Shown: positions 39,512 through 49,332, counted from the stretch's first letter. The stretch is DNA of 64,000 bases from DATKNA01 sp963755755 (GCA_963755755.1 CAVWLJ010000010.1:310001-374000); one strand, 5' to 3'. Numbers and translations: made by a program. The notes: generated by a model from the letters alone, not told the origin.

Positions 39512-41304
39512 TGCACGTCGTCGCGACCGCCGGGCACGTCGATCACGGCAAGTCGACCCTGGTCCGCGCGCTGACCGGGATGGAGCCCGACCGCTTCGAG
39601 GAGGAGCGGCGCCGGGGCATGACCATCGACCTCGGCTTCGTCTGGACGACCTTGCCCAGCGGCGAGGTCGTGGCGTTCGTCGACGTCCCCGGCCACGAGC
39701 GGTTCGTGCCGACCATGCTCGCGGGCGTCGGGCCCGTGCCCGCCGTGCTGCTCGTCGTCGCGGCGGACGAGGGGTGGATGCCGCAGACGGCCGAGCACGT
39801 CGCCGCGCTCGACGCTCTCGGCGTCCGGCACGGGCTCGTGGCCGTCACCCGCAGCGACCTCGCCGACCCCGCGCCGGTCGTCGCCGACGTCCGGGCGCGC
39901 CTGGCCGCGACGTCGCTCGCCGGGCTGCCCGCCGTCACCGTCAGCGCCCGCACCGGCGCCGGGCTGGATGCGCTGGTGGCCGCCCTCGACGAGCTGGTCG
40001 CGGGTCTGCCCGCGCCGGACGCCGACGGCCCGGTCCGGCTCTGGATCGACCGCGCGTTCACGATCCGGGGCAGCGGCACCGTGGTCACCGGCACCCTCGA
40101 CGCCGGCACCCTCGCGACCGGCGACGAGCTCGCCCTGATCACGCCGACGGCGGAGCGCCGGGTGCGGGTGCGCGGGCTGCAGTCGCTGGGGTCGGCGGCG
40201 TCGAGGCTGCCGGCCGTGGCGCGGGTCGCCGTCAACCTGCGCGGCGTGGAGCGTGAGGAGGTGGCGCGGGGCGACGTCCTCGCGACGCCCGGCACCGTGG
40301 CCCCGACGTCCACCGTGGACGTCCGGCTCGAGCTCGGGGACGGCGCAGACCGGCTCCCGCCGCAGGCCGTGCTCCACCTCGGGTCCGCCGCGGTCGGCGT
40401 CCGGCTCCGGCTGCTGGACGTCGACGGCGCCGGAGCCGTGCGCTCCGCGCGGCTCGCGCTCGAGCGGCCGCTGCCGCTGCGCGCAGGCGACGTCGCCCTG
40501 CTCCGCGACCCGGGCGCCCACCGGATCGTGGGCCGGGCCCGGGTGCTCGACGCCGCGCCGCCGCCGCTGACCCGCCGAGGCGCGGCGCGGGCCCGAGCCG
40601 CGGAGCTGGCGGAGATCGGTGCCGCTCGCCCGGACGGCGCGGCGCTGCTGGCGCGTGCCGGCGTGCTGCGCGCGTCGGCGCTCCGCGGGATCGGTGCGGA
40701 GGTCCCGGCGGACGCCGTCGCCGTCGGCCCGTACGTCGTCGACGCCGGTGCGGCGGCCCGGTGGCGATCGCGCGCTGGCGGCGCTGGTCGCCGGCGTCCC
40801 CGCGGCCGGCGGCGAGCCCGGCGTCCCCGTCGTGCAGGCGCAGGCGGTGCTGGGGCTGCCGGACGAGGTGATCGTCGCGGGGCTCGTCTCCGCGCCGCTC
40901 GCCGTCCGGAACGGCCGCGTCGATCGACACCACCCGGACGCCGGACCTGCCGCCGGCCGTCGCCGCCGCCGTCGACGACCTGCGCGCCGACCTCGCGGAC
41001 GCGCCGTTCGCCGCGCCCACCGCCGACCGCCTCGCCGACCTCGGGCTCGGACGCCGCGGAGCTCGCCGCCGCCGAGCGCGCCGGCGCCGTGATCCGCGTC
41101 GCCGACGGCGTCGTCCTGCTCGCCGACGCGCCGCAGCGCGCGGCGGAGGTGCTCGCGGCGCTGCCGCAGCCGTTCACGACGAGCGAGGCCCGGCAGGCGC
41201 TGAGCACCTCGCGGCGGGTGATCGTCCCGCTGCTCGAACTGCTGGACCGCCGCCGCCTGACCCGCCGCCTCCCCGACGATCGCCGCCTCGTCACCTCCCC
41301 GTGA
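39511..41304 (+). CDS. selB: selenocysteine-specific elongation factor
   Basis: GTPase that delivers Sec-tRNA-Sec to ribosomes paused at UGA with a SECIS hairpin. G1 is AGHVDHGKST, G2 region RRRGMTIDLGF, G3 DVPGH, and IRGSGTVVTGTLDAGTL begins the EF-Tu-like domain 2. The C-terminal winged-helix part, which binds SECIS, ends FTTSEARQALSTSRRVIVPL and LDRRRLTRRLPDDRRLV. Three frame breaks (about 40757, 40922, 41048) fall in its winged-helix part. Each is solved by shortening a G or C run, restoring AALVAGVPAAGGEPGV, SIDTTRTPDLPPAVAAAVDD and LDAAELAAAERAGAVIRVAD. Length about 597 residues, normal for SelB. Confidence 0.94.
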   Translation: MHVVATAGHVDHGKSTLVRALTGMEPDRFEEERRRGMTIDLGFVWTTLPSGEVVAFVDVPGHERFVPTMLAGVGPVPAVLLVVAADEGWMPQTAEHVAALDALGVRHGLVAVTRSDLADPAPVVADVRARLAATSLAGLPAVTVSARTGAGLDALVAALDELVAGLPAPDADGPVRLWIDRAFTIRGSGTVVTGTLDAGTLATGDELALITPTAERRVRVRGLQSLGSAASRLPAVARVAVNLRGVEREEVARGDVLATPGTVAPTSTVDVRLELGDGADRLPPQAVLHLGSAAVGVRLRLLDVDGAGAVRSARLALERPLPLRAGDVALLRDPGAHRIVGRARVLDAAPPPLTRRGAARARAAELAEIGAARPDGAALLARAGVLRASALRGIGAEVPADAVAVGPYVVDAGAAARWRSRAGGAGRRRPRGRRRARRPRRAGAGGAGAAGRGDRRGARLRAARRPERPRRSTPPGRRTCRRPSPPPSTTCAPTSRTRRSPRPPPTASPTSGSDAAELAAAERAGAVIRVADGVVLLADAPQRAAEVLAALPQPFTTSEARQALSTSRRVIVPLLELLDRRRLTRRLPDDRRLVTSP

Positions 41305-41344
41305 CCGGACGGGTGGCGCGAACGAGTCTGGGTAGGGTCATGGG

Positions 41345-42878
41345 ATGACCGCAGTCGAGGAGGGCACGGCCGCCGCCGTCGGGTTCCGGTCGGAGCGGGG
41401 AGCCGTCCTCGTCGCCGTGATGTCCGCGACGGCACTGGTCGCGCTCGACTCCACGGTGCTCGCCACCGCCGTCCCGACGATCGTCGAGGAGATCGGCGGC
41501 TTCTCGCAGTTCCCCTGGCTGTTCTCGATCTATCTGCTGACCTCGGCCGTCGCCACGCCCCTGTTCGGCCGGCTCGCGGACACCCACGGCCGCCGTCCGG
41601 TGCTCTTCGGCGGCATCGCCGTCTTCCTCGCCGGATCCGTGATCTGCGCCGCCGCCCCGGGCATGGGCGTACTCATCGCCGGCCGGGCCGTGCAGGGGAT
41701 CGGCGCCGGCGCGGTCCAGCCCGTCAGCCTGACGATCGTGGGCGATCTCTACACCGTCGCCGAGCGCGCCCGCGTGCAGGGCTACCTGGCCAGCGTCTGG
41801 GGGATGTCCGCGGTGGTCGGTCCCGCCATCGGCGGCCTCTTCTCCCAGTACGCGAGCTGGCGGTGGATCTTCGTCGTCAACCTCCCGGTCGGGATCGCGG
41901 CCGTCTGGCTGCTCGCCCGCAACTACCACGAGGCGGTCGCCCGGACGCGACGGAGCATCGACGTCGCCGGTGCGGCGACGCTCGTCCTGGGCTGGTCGCT
42001 CGTGCTGCTCGCCCTGCTCGAGGGCGGCGTCGCGTGGGCGTGGGACTCGCCGATCGGCGTCGGCGTCCTGGTCGTCGGTGCCGCGACGCTGGCGGTCTTC
42101 GTGCTCGTCGAGCGCCGGGCCGCCGAGCCGGTGGTGCCGCTGTGGGTGTTCCGCCGGCCGGTGCTCGTGGGCGCCGCCCTCGCCCAGCTCGGCGTCGGCG
42201 CCCTGCTCATCGGCCTCGACTCCTACGTCCCCGTGTACGCGCAGGGCGGTGCTCGGCGCGGGGGCCGTCGCCGCCGGCTTCGCACTCGCCACCATGACGA
42301 TCGGGTGGCCGCTGGCCGCGACCTTCGCCGGCCGGCTCTACCTGCGGATCGGCTTCCGCGACACCTCGCTGATCGGCGGTGCGGTGATGGTCCTCGCCTT
42401 CGTCGCCGGCCTCGCCCTCTCCCAGACGTCGAGCCTCTGGACGGTCGCCGGGGTCTGCTTCCTCGCCGGGGTCGGGCTCGGCCTCGTCGCGAGCCCGACC
42501 ATGGTCGCCGTGCAGTCCTCCGTCGGCCGGGAGGAGCGCGGCATGGTCACCGGGACGGCCATGTTCAGCCGATCCCTCGGCAGCGCCGTCGGTGTCGGCG
42601 TCCTCGGCGCGATCGTCACCGCGGTCACCGCCGGGCGCCTCGAGCACGCACCCGCCGCGCTCCGCGACCGCCTGCCCGCGGGCGCGGACGCCCGCCTCAC
42701 CTTGCGTCCGGACGTCGCGCCGGACGTCGTCGCGTACGTCCGCGCGGCCCTCGCCGCCGCCACGCACGACCTGTTCGTCGTTCTCGCCGTCGTCGCGCTC
42801 GCCACCGTCGCCGCCCTGCTGCTGATGCCGCGGCGCAGCGGGGAGGCCACGGGCGACGACGTCGGCGCGGCCGGGTAG
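41345..42878 (+). CDS. MFS multidrug transporter (DHA2 / EmrB-QacA type)
   Basis: About 510 residues with roughly 13-14 helices. ALDSTVLATAVPTIVEEIGG is the DHA2 motif in helix 1, FGRLADTHGRRPVL the conserved loop 2-3 motif and VWGMSAVVGPAIGGLFSQ the antiporter motif C. The frame breaks near 42246; shortening GG to G continues QGVLGAGAVAAGFALATMTI. ATG 41345. It is 41 nt after selB but has no evident tie to selenium. Likely a proton-driven efflux pump; substrate unknown. Confidence 0.85.
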
Positions 42879-42922
42879 GTTGCCCGCCGGGCGGACCACA
42901 CGAGCACCCGGAGGAGAGCGAC

Positions 42923-43694
42923 ATGACCGAAGCGAGCACGAGCAGCCAGCGCGTCGCCGTCGTCACCGGGGCGGCGCGGGGCATCGGCGCCGCCATCGCC
43001 GCCCGACTCGCCCGCGACGGGTTCGCGGTCGCGGTGCTCGACCTCGACGAGTCGGCCTGCGCCGGCACCGTCGACACGATCACGCAGGCGGGCGGTCGCG
43101 CCCGGGGCTTCGGCGTCGACGTGGCGGACGCCCAGGCGGTGGCCGGCTGCCGTCGAGCGCGTCGTGAGCGAGCTCGGCGCCCCCAGCGTGCTCGTCAACA
43201 ACGCCGGGATCATCCGCGACAACCTCGTCTTCAAGATGAGCGACGACGACTGGGACGCCGTCATCGGCGTCCACCTGCGCGGCTCGTTCCTCATGACTCG
43301 CGCCTGCCAGGGCTACATGACCAAGGCGGGCTGGGGCCGCATCGTCAACCTCTCCAGCACGTCGGCCCTCGGCAACCGCGGCCAGGTCAACTACTCGGCG
43401 GCGAAGGCGGGGCTGCAGGGCTTCACCAAGACGCTCGCGATCGAGCTCGGCCGGTTCGGCGTCACCGCGAACGCCGTCGCCCCGGGCTTCATCGTCACCG
43501 ACATGACCGCCGCGACCGCCGCGCGCATCGGCATGGACTTCGAGCAGTTCCAGAAGGCCGCCGCCGCCGAGATCCCCGTGCAGCGCGTCGGCCGGCCCGA
43601 GGACATCGCCGCCACGGTCGCCTTTCTCGTCAGCGAGGAGGCCGGCTTCGTCTCCGGCCAGGTGATCTACGTGGCCGGCGGCCCGAAGGACTGA
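42923..43694 (+). CDS. short-chain dehydrogenase/reductase (FabG-like)
   Basis: About 256 residues. The NAD(P) motif is TGAARGIGAAIAARLARDGF, LVNNAGI follows, and the catalytic Ser, Tyr and Lys are in IVNLSSTSALGNRGQVNYSAAKAGL. The frame breaks near 43151 where shortening GG to G gives AVAAAVERVVSELGAPS. GGAGGAGAG precedes ATG 42923. VNLSSTS and NYSAAKAG resemble beta-ketoacyl-ACP reductases, but the substrate is open. Confidence 0.87.
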
Positions 43695-43754
43695 GCGTGT
43701 CCGGGCGGCCGCGGCGGAAGGAGCCGGGTCGAGGGGCTGCGTAGGCTGAGGTCC

Positions 43755-44384
43755 GTGCCCGAGCCGAGCCAGGCCGACGCCGTGGCCACCGGTGACGTCG
43801 ACCCGGACGGCCCGGTGCCCTCCGAGTCCCGCAGCGACCAGGTCGTCAACATCCCCAACGCGCTGAGCCTGCTGCGGCTGCTGCTCGTCCCGCTGTTCTT
43901 CTGGCTCGTCCTCGCCCGGCACGACGGGTGGGCCCTGGCGGTGCTCCTGGTCAGCGGCTTCACCGACTACCTGGACGGCAACCTCGCCCGCCGCTGGCAC
44001 CAGGTCTCCCGGGTCGGTCAGCTGCTCGACCCCGTCGCGGACCGCCTCTACATCCTCGCGACGCTGGTCGGCCTGGCCTGGCGCGACGTCGTCCCCTGGT
44101 GGCTCGTCGTGCTCGTCGTCGGGCGCGACGTCCTGCTCCTGTTCACCGTCCCCGTGCTCGCCCAGCACGGCTACGGACCGCTGCCCGTGCACTTCCTGGG
44201 CAAGGCCGCCACCTTCTGCCTGCTGTACGCGTTCCCGCTGCTGCTCCTCGCCCAGATCGACAGCCCTCTCGCCACCGCGGCCCTCGTGCTCGGCTGGGCG
44301 TTCGCCTGGTGGGGGGCCGGGCTGTACTGGTGGGCCGGGTGGCTCTACGTGCGCCAGGTCCGGGACGTCGTCCGAGCGGGCTGA
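43755..44384 (+). CDS. CDP-alcohol phosphatidyltransferase family protein
   Basis: 209 residues, intact. The family motif D(x2)DG(x2)AR(x8)G(x3)D(x3)D is complete in DYLDGNLARRWHQVSRVGQL plus LDPVAD. About five helices follow. It transfers a phosphatidyl group from CDP-diacylglycerol to an alcohol in membrane lipid synthesis; the alcohol cannot be read from sequence. In mycobacteria the gene at this place is pgsA2. GTG start at 43755. First gene of the DUF881/sbp/gcvH block. Confidence 0.87.
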   Translation: MPEPSQADAVATGDVDPDGPVPSESRSDQVVNIPNALSLLRLLLVPLFFWLVLARHDGWALAVLLVSGFTDYLDGNLARRWHQVSRVGQLLDPVADRLYILATLVGLAWRDVVPWWLVVLVVGRDVLLLFTVPVLAQHGYGPLPVHFLGKAATFCLLYAFPLLLLAQIDSPLATAALVLGWAFAWWGAGLYWWAGWLYVRQVRDVVRAG

Positions 44385-44419
44385 CAGCCGGCCACTCCGG
44401 CGCATGACAGCATGACGCT

Positions 44420-45439
44420 GTGGCGGAGACGACGACGGGGGGCGCATCGGCACGCCCACCGCGCCCGCCGGACGCCTCCATGACCCTCCTGCGCGAGGTC
44501 ATGGAACGCCCGCTCGACCCCGGCTACGCCCTGGCCGCCGAGCGACGCACCGCCGGCGCGACGCCCAGCCGGCGCGGCATCGTCCTCACGCTGATCCTCG
44601 CGCTCGTCTGCGGCGCCGTGACCGCACGTTCGATCGCGGAGCTGCGCCGTCCGCAGCCCGGTGCCGCTCAGGCGCAGGCAGCGCTGCAGCAGGAGATCCG
44701 GCGCCGCAGCGCCGCGGTGGACGCCGACCAGCGCCAGCTCGACCAGCTCCGCGCGCAGGTGACCCAGCTGCAGCGGCAGGCGCTGGCCGGTCGTGGCGAC
44801 ACCGACCTCGCCCAGCAGGTGCAGCTCCTCGGGCTCGTCTCGGCCGAGGCGCCGGTCGCCGGCCCCGGCCTCAAGATCACCATGAACGACGCGCCGTCGG
44901 CGGCCGGAACGGGCGGCAGCGCCGACCCGCGCGCGACCGCCGGCGCGGGCGAGAACCGCGTCCTCGACCGGGACCTGCAGGTCGTCGTGAACGGGCTGTG
45001 GGCGGCCGGCGCCGAGGCCATCGGCGTGAACGGCCAGCGCCTCACCGCGCGCAGCGCGATCCGGTACGCGGGGCAGGCGATCCTCGTGGACTTCCGGCCG
45101 CTCGTCCCGCCGTACGTCGTCAGCGCGATCGGCGACCCGGCCGGGCTGCAGACCCGGTTCGCCGCCGGCAGCGCGGGGGAGTACCTGCAGGCCCTGCGGG
45201 ACAACTACGGAGTGAGGGCCGCTATCGTCTCCTCCGCGAACCTCGAGCTCCCGGGGGCCGGAGGCTTCTCCACGTCGTTCGTGCACGCCCGCACCGGGTC
45301 GTCGGCCTCGTCGTCCTCGTCGTCATCGACGTCGTCCTCGCCGACCGGCTCCGCGGGATCCCGCACGTCGCCGGGCCGCACGCCGGAGGCCACGCCCCCG
45401 GCCACCGCGGCCTCGTCCACTCCGGAGGTCTCCCCGTGA
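44420..45439 (+). CDS. DUF881 membrane protein (first copy)
   Basis: 339 residues, intact. A cytoplasmic N-terminus, one helix (GIVLTLILALVCGAVTARS), then a coiled-coil stretch (AQAALQQEIRRRSAAVDADQ) and the DUF881 domain (AEAPVAGPGLKITMNDAPS, DRDLQVVVNGLWAAGAEAIG, YVVSAIGDPAGLQTRFAAG). A Ser/Thr/Pro tail follows, with a run of seven Ser. The role of DUF881 proteins is unsettled. The stop overlaps the next start by GTGA. Confidence 0.87.
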   Translation: MAETTTGGASARPPRPPDASMTLLREVMERPLDPGYALAAERRTAGATPSRRGIVLTLILALVCGAVTARSIAELRRPQPGAAQAQAALQQEIRRRSAAVDADQRQLDQLRAQVTQLQRQALAGRGDTDLAQQVQLLGLVSAEAPVAGPGLKITMNDAPSAAGTGGSADPRATAGAGENRVLDRDLQVVVNGLWAAGAEAIGVNGQRLTARSAIRYAGQAILVDFRPLVPPYVVSAIGDPAGLQTRFAAGSAGEYLQALRDNYGVRAAIVSSANLELPGAGGFSTSFVHARTGSSASSSSSSSTSSSPTGSAGSRTSPGRTPEATPPATAASSTPEVSP

Positions 45440-45768
45440 TCGCCGCGATCGGCCTGCTCGTCGGCATCGTCGCCGGGCTCGTGCTCGAGCCGACGGTGCC
45501 GATCTGGCTGCAGCCGTATCTGCCGATCGCGGTCGTCGCCGCGCTGGACGCCGTCTTCGGCGGGCTCCGGGCCGTGCTCGACGGGATCTTCGACGACCGC
45601 GTCTTCACGGTCTCGTTCCTGGCCAACATCGTCGTCGCCGCGCTGATCGTCTACCTCGGCGACCAGCTGGGCGTCGGCTCGCAGCTGTCGACCGGGGTGG
45701 TCGTCGTGCTGGGCATCCGCATCTTCTCCAACGCCGCCTCGATCAGGCGGCACCTGTTCAAGGCGTGA
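45436..45768 (+). CDS. sbp: small basic protein family (DUF1290)
   Basis: 110 residues, intact. Three hydrophobic stretches: IAAIGLLVGIVAGLVLEPTV, VSFLANIVVAALIVYLGDQ and STGVVVVLGIRIFSNAA. DAVFGGLRAVLDGIFDDRVF is the family signature. Homologues sit between two DUF881 genes in many actinobacteria. Function unknown. GTG start chosen because it overlaps the upstream stop. Confidence 0.87.
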   Translation: MIAAIGLLVGIVAGLVLEPTVPIWLQPYLPIAVVAALDAVFGGLRAVLDGIFDDRVFTVSFLANIVVAALIVYLGDQLGVGSQLSTGVVVVLGIRIFSNAASIRRHLFKA

Positions 45769-45769
45769 C

Positions 45770-47004
45770 ATGACGCAGGACGACGCAGCCGAGACCCCCG
45801 ACCGGCCCGACGCCGCGCCCATCGACGGCGCGGAACCGGGCCAGGTCGCGACGGGCCGATCCCCGGACGCCGCCGCCCCTCGTCCGCCCGCCGCACGCAG
45901 GCCGGACGACGAGGCGGAGGTCGCCGACACCGGCGTCGAGCCGATGCACCCCGTCCCCACCGACTCCGCCGACCCCGCCGACCCCGCCGACGCGGCCGAT
46001 GCGGCCGATGCGCCGATGCGGCCGACGCGGCCGATCCCGCCGAGCCCTCCGAAGCGCACCGGCACGTCGCCGAGTCTCCCGACGACGGCGACGAGGTCGC
46101 GGCGGCCCACCCGGTCTCCGACGTCCCCCACGCGCACCGCCACGGCGAGACCGACGACGAACCCGGCCGGGCCGGGAGCGGCGAGCACCCGGACACCGAC
46201 GGGTCCACGTCGGAGCCGGCGGGCGCGACCCCGGCGGCGCAGCGCATGCCCGGCGATCCCGCGCCCCAGCCGCTGCCTGCCCGCACCGTCGCGCGCGGGC
46301 GGTTCTTCGCGTGGGGCCGCGGGATCGGGCGCAGCCAGCTGCTCGCCGGCCTGCTCTGCGCGCTGCTCGGCTTCGCGCTCGTCGTCCAGGCCCGTCAGAC
46401 GCAGACCCAGGGCCTGGACTCGCTCCGCCAGGCCGACCTCGTGCGGTTGCTCGACAACGTCACCAACGCCGAGGCCCGGGCGCAGCAGGACGTCCGCGAC
46501 GAGCAGGCGATCCGCGACCGGCTGCTCTCCGGCAGCGACAGCTCCGCCGCGGCGCAGGAGGCCGCGCAGCGCCGGCTCGACACGCTCGGCATCCTCGCGG
46601 GCACGGTCCCGGCGTCCGGACCGGGCATCGTGCTCGAGATCACCGACCCGCACCGGCAGGTCGACGCGTCGGTCCTGCTCGACACGCTCGAGGAGCTGCG
46701 CGACGGCGGCGCCGAGGTGATCCAGATCGGGTCCGTCCGGGTGGTCGCGGCGACGGCGTTCACCGACGAGGCCGACGGCGTCCGGGTCGACAACACCGTG
46801 CTGACCCCGCCGTACACCTACAAGGTCATCGGTGACCCGCAGACCCTGTCCCGGCTGCTGCAGATCCCCGGCGGCGTGCTCGACGTCTTGCACGGCAAGG
46901 GGGCGCAGGGCAAGGTGTCGCAGCCCCCGACGGTGACCGTGGACGCGTTGCGGCCCGCGTCGCGACCTCAGTACGCTCGCCCGGCCCCCGGGCCCACCCC
47001 CTGA
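45770..47004 (+). CDS. DUF881 membrane protein (second copy) with long acidic N-terminus
   Basis: About 411 residues. The first 165 residues are disordered and rich in Asp, Ala, Pro and His, including a run of PADPADAADAADA units. A helix follows (SQLLAGLLCALLGFALVVQA) and then the DUF881 domain (GILAGTVPASGPGIVLEITD, LEELRDGGAEVIQIGSVRVV, YKVIGDPQTLSRLLQIPGG). The frame breaks near 46013 inside the tandem repeat; lengthening G to GG restores the Asp/Ala pattern. ATG 45770 starts one base after the upstream stop. The N-terminus is longer than I would expect for the family. Confidence 0.82.
45966..46045 (+). repeat. short tandem repeat (GCGGCCGAT-like 9-mers) in DUF881 gene
   Basis: Repeated GCCGACCCC and GCGGCCGAT units encode ADP and AAD tripeptides. 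One unit appears to lack a G near 46013. Such repeats can change length by slippage as well as cause sequencing errors. Confidence 0.6.
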
Positions 47005-47027
47005 CGCAGCTCGAGAGGACGCACGGC

Positions 47028-47414
47028 ATGGCCGACTTCGAGTACCCCGACGACCTGCGGTACACCTCCGACCACGAGTGGGTGCGCGCGGAGGGCGGCC
47101 GGGTCCGGGTGGGCATCACCGCGTACGCGCAGGACGCGCTCGGCGACATCGTCTTCGTCCAGCTCCCGGACGCCGGCAGCGCGGTCGACGCCGGTGCCGC
47201 GGTCGGCGAGGTCGAGTCGACCAAGAGCGTCAGCGACCTGTTCGCGCCGATCAGCGGGACGGTCGTCGAGCGCAACGAGGCGCTCGATGCGACCCCTGAA
47301 CTGGTCAACTCCGACCCCTACGGGCAGGGCTGGATGTTCGAGGTGGAGCCGGCGGACCCGGGGGCGGTCGACGCCCTCCTCACCGCGGACCAGTACCGCG
47401 ACCAGCTGTCCTGA
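47028..47414 (+). CDS. gcvH: glycine cleavage system H protein
   Basis: 128 residues, intact. The lipoylated lysine is in GEVESTKSVSDLFAPI. LRYTSDHEWVRAEGGRVRVG and YGQGWMFEVEP are standard. It shuttles the aminomethyl group between the P, T and L proteins; those genes are not in this window. GAGAGGA lies upstream of ATG 47028. In mycobacteria the same gene precedes garA. Confidence 0.96.
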   Translation: MADFEYPDDLRYTSDHEWVRAEGGRVRVGITAYAQDALGDIVFVQLPDAGSAVDAGAAVGEVESTKSVSDLFAPISGTVVERNEALDATPELVNSDPYGQGWMFEVEPADPGAVDALLTADQYRDQLS

Positions 47415-47537
47415 CGGACGGGGGCCGCGGCGACGGCTCGACCAGGTGTCGAGGGTTAGGCTTGCGGATCCGGACGGCGGCGCCCACGGGTTCACCGGGA
47501 CGCCGCGGCCGGGCGACGACGGGAACGAGGAGAGGCG

Positions 47538-48044
47538 ATGACCGAGCCGGACGCAGGGGCCGGGCAGGCGCAGGGCGAAGCCCCGGCGGGTGGCGGAGCC
47601 CCCACGGGCCACGGCCCCGACACGACCATGTCCCTGCACCCGGTCGGCACGGAGCCGGCCGAGGCCGCCGAGTCGGGGCTGTCCGCGGCCGACCGCACCG
47701 CGATCGAGGCGCTGCCCCCGGGGTCGGCGCTGCTCGTCGTCCAGCGCGGCCCCAACTCCGGGGCGCGATTCCTGCTGGACGCCGAGAAGACCACGGCGGG
47801 CCGCCGCCCGGACAGCGACATCTTCCTCGACGACGTCACCGTCTCCCGCAAGCACGCGGAGTTCGTCCGCAAGCCCGGCGGGGTGTTCGTGGTCCGTGAC
47901 GTCGGCAGCCTCAACGGCACCTACGTGCAGCGCGACCGCATCGACGAGGTCGTCCTCCGGGACGGCGACGAGGTGCAGATCGGCAAGTACCGGATGGTCT
48001 TCCACCCGAGCCCGGCCAGGGGCGGGGCCGACACCGGGAGGTGA
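47538..48044 (+). CDS. garA: FHA-domain regulator of glutamate metabolism (GarA/OdhI-like)
   Basis: 168 residues, intact. The FHA domain has GRRPDSDIFLDDVTVSRKHA and DVGSLNGTYVQRDRI. The N-terminal tail contains DTTMSL (Thr29-Thr30), at the place of the tandem Thr of GarA/OdhI phosphorylated by PknB/PknG-type kinases to switch off inhibition of 2-oxoglutarate dehydrogenase and related enzymes. GAGGAGAGG precedes ATG 47538. The tail is longer than the one I know from mycobacteria. Confidence 0.92.
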   Translation: MTEPDAGAGQAQGEAPAGGGAPTGHGPDTTMSLHPVGTEPAEAAESGLSAADRTAIEALPPGSALLVVQRGPNSGARFLLDAEKTTAGRRPDSDIFLDDVTVSRKHAEFVRKPGGVFVVRDVGSLNGTYVQRDRIDEVVLRDGDEVQIGKYRMVFHPSPARGGADTGR

Positions 48045-48050
48045 CCGCCG

Positions 48051-48761
48051 GTGGCCGATGCCGCCCGCCGCCAGTCCGGTCGCACCTCGCCGATGAGCAT
48101 CGGGGAGGTGCTGGCCGCGCTGCGTCCGGAGTTCCCCGACGTCCGGATCTCCAAGATCCGCTTCCTCGAGGAGCAGGGTCTGGTCGACCCTGACCGCACG
48201 CCCTCGGGCTACCGCAAGTTCGGCCACGCCGACGTGGAGCGGCTGCGTTTCATCCTCTCCCTGCAGCGTGACCACTACCTGCCGCTGCGGGTCATCCGCG
48301 ACTACCTCGCCGCCGTCGACGCCGGTCAGGACCCGCCGCCGCTGCCCGGCGCCCCGCGCGTGCCCCGGCTCGTGCAGGCCGCCGAGCCGGAGGCGCGGCC
48401 CGAGCGGGTCTACACCCGCGCGCAGCTCGCGGACGTCGCGGACGCCGACGCCGGGCTGCTGGAGGAGCTCGAGTCCTACGGGCTGGTGACCGCGCGGCCC
48501 GACGGGCACTACGACACCGACGCCGTCGCCGTGCTGCGCGCGGCGGCCGGCCTCGCGCGCTTCGGCATCGAGCCCCGCCATCTACGGCCCTTCCGGACCT
48601 CCGCCGACCGTGAGGCGGACCTCGCCGAGCAGGTCGCCGCCCCGCTGCGTCGCCAGCGCGGACCGGAGGCCGCGGGCCGCGCCGAGGAGACGGCCCGCGA
48701 GGTGGCGGCGCTCTGCGTGCGCCTGCACGCCGCGCTCGTCTCCGCCGCCCTCAACCGCTGA
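48051..48761 (+). CDS. ftsR: MerR-family regulator, FtsR-like
   Basis: 236 residues, intact, GTG start 7 nt after garA. The winged helix-turn-helix reads MSIGEVLAALRPEFPDVRIS then IRFLEEQGLVDPDRTPSGYR and KFGHADVERLRFILSLQRDH. A helical second half (EELESYGLVTARPDGHYDTD) is typical of the actinobacterial orthologue; the corynebacterial protein activates ftsZ. No Cys suited to metal binding is seen. The role here is by analogy. Confidence 0.88.
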   Translation: MADAARRQSGRTSPMSIGEVLAALRPEFPDVRISKIRFLEEQGLVDPDRTPSGYRKFGHADVERLRFILSLQRDHYLPLRVIRDYLAAVDAGQDPPPLPGAPRVPRLVQAAEPEARPERVYTRAQLADVADADAGLLEELESYGLVTARPDGHYDTDAVAVLRAAAGLARFGIEPRHLRPFRTSADREADLAEQVAAPLRRQRGPEAAGRAEETAREVAALCVRLHAALVSAALNR

Positions 48762-48840
48762 GCCACCGGCGTCCGGCGGGGGCGCCGAGGGGGAGGAAGG
48801 GCCCGTCGCGCCCCCCAGGGGTGCGAGGTACGGTGACGGG

Positions 48841-49332
48841 GTGCGCGAGCTCGACGTCGTCGGAGTCCGGGTCGAGATGCCCTCGAACCAGCCCATCGTC
48901 CTGCTCCGCGAGCGTGGCGGTGACCGCTACCTGCCCATCTGGATCGGTGCCCCGGAGGCGACCGCGATCGAGCACGCCCGCCAGGGCGTCGTCCCGCCCC
49001 GGCCGCTGACGCACGACCTGCTCCGCAACGTCATCGAGGCCCTGGGCCGCCGGCTCGTCGAGGTCCGGATCGTCGCCATCCGGGACAACGTCTTCCACGC
49101 CGAGCTCGTCTTCGACGGTGGCCTGACCGTCAGCTCCCGCTCCTCCGACGCCATCGCGCTCGCCCTCCGGACGGGATCACGCATCATGGGCGCCGACGAG
49201 GTGCTGGACGCCGGCGGCGTCGCCGTCCCGGACGAGGACGAGGACGAGGTCGAGCGCTTCCGCAAGTTCCTGGAGCAGATCTCGCCGGAGGACTTCGGCG
49301 AGGAGACCCCCGGAACGCAGCCCGGAACCTGA
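48841..49332 (+). CDS. bifunctional nuclease family protein (DUF151)
   Basis: 163 residues, intact, GTG start. LDVVGVRVEMPSNQPIVLLR, LPIWIGAPEATAIEHARQG and SSRSSDAIALALRTGSRIMG are family signatures. An acidic tail (PDEDEDEVERF) follows. Homologues have reported DNase/RNase activity in some species. It lies between the two merR genes, as in mycobacteria. Confidence 0.9.
   Translation: MRELDVVGVRVEMPSNQPIVLLRERGGDRYLPIWIGAPEATAIEHARQGVVPPRPLTHDLLRNVIEALGRRLVEVRIVAIRDNVFHAELVFDGGLTVSSRSSDAIALALRTGSRIMGADEVLDAGGVAVPDEDEDEVERFRKFLEQISPEDFGEETPGTQPGT

Noticed and set aside
36706..40521. Open frame of 1,271 codons on the minus strand
   Set aside because: It lies opposite selA, selB and the PLP enzyme. 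It is Arg/Gly/Ala/Pro-rich with no domain, the usual shadow of GC-rich codon-position bias.
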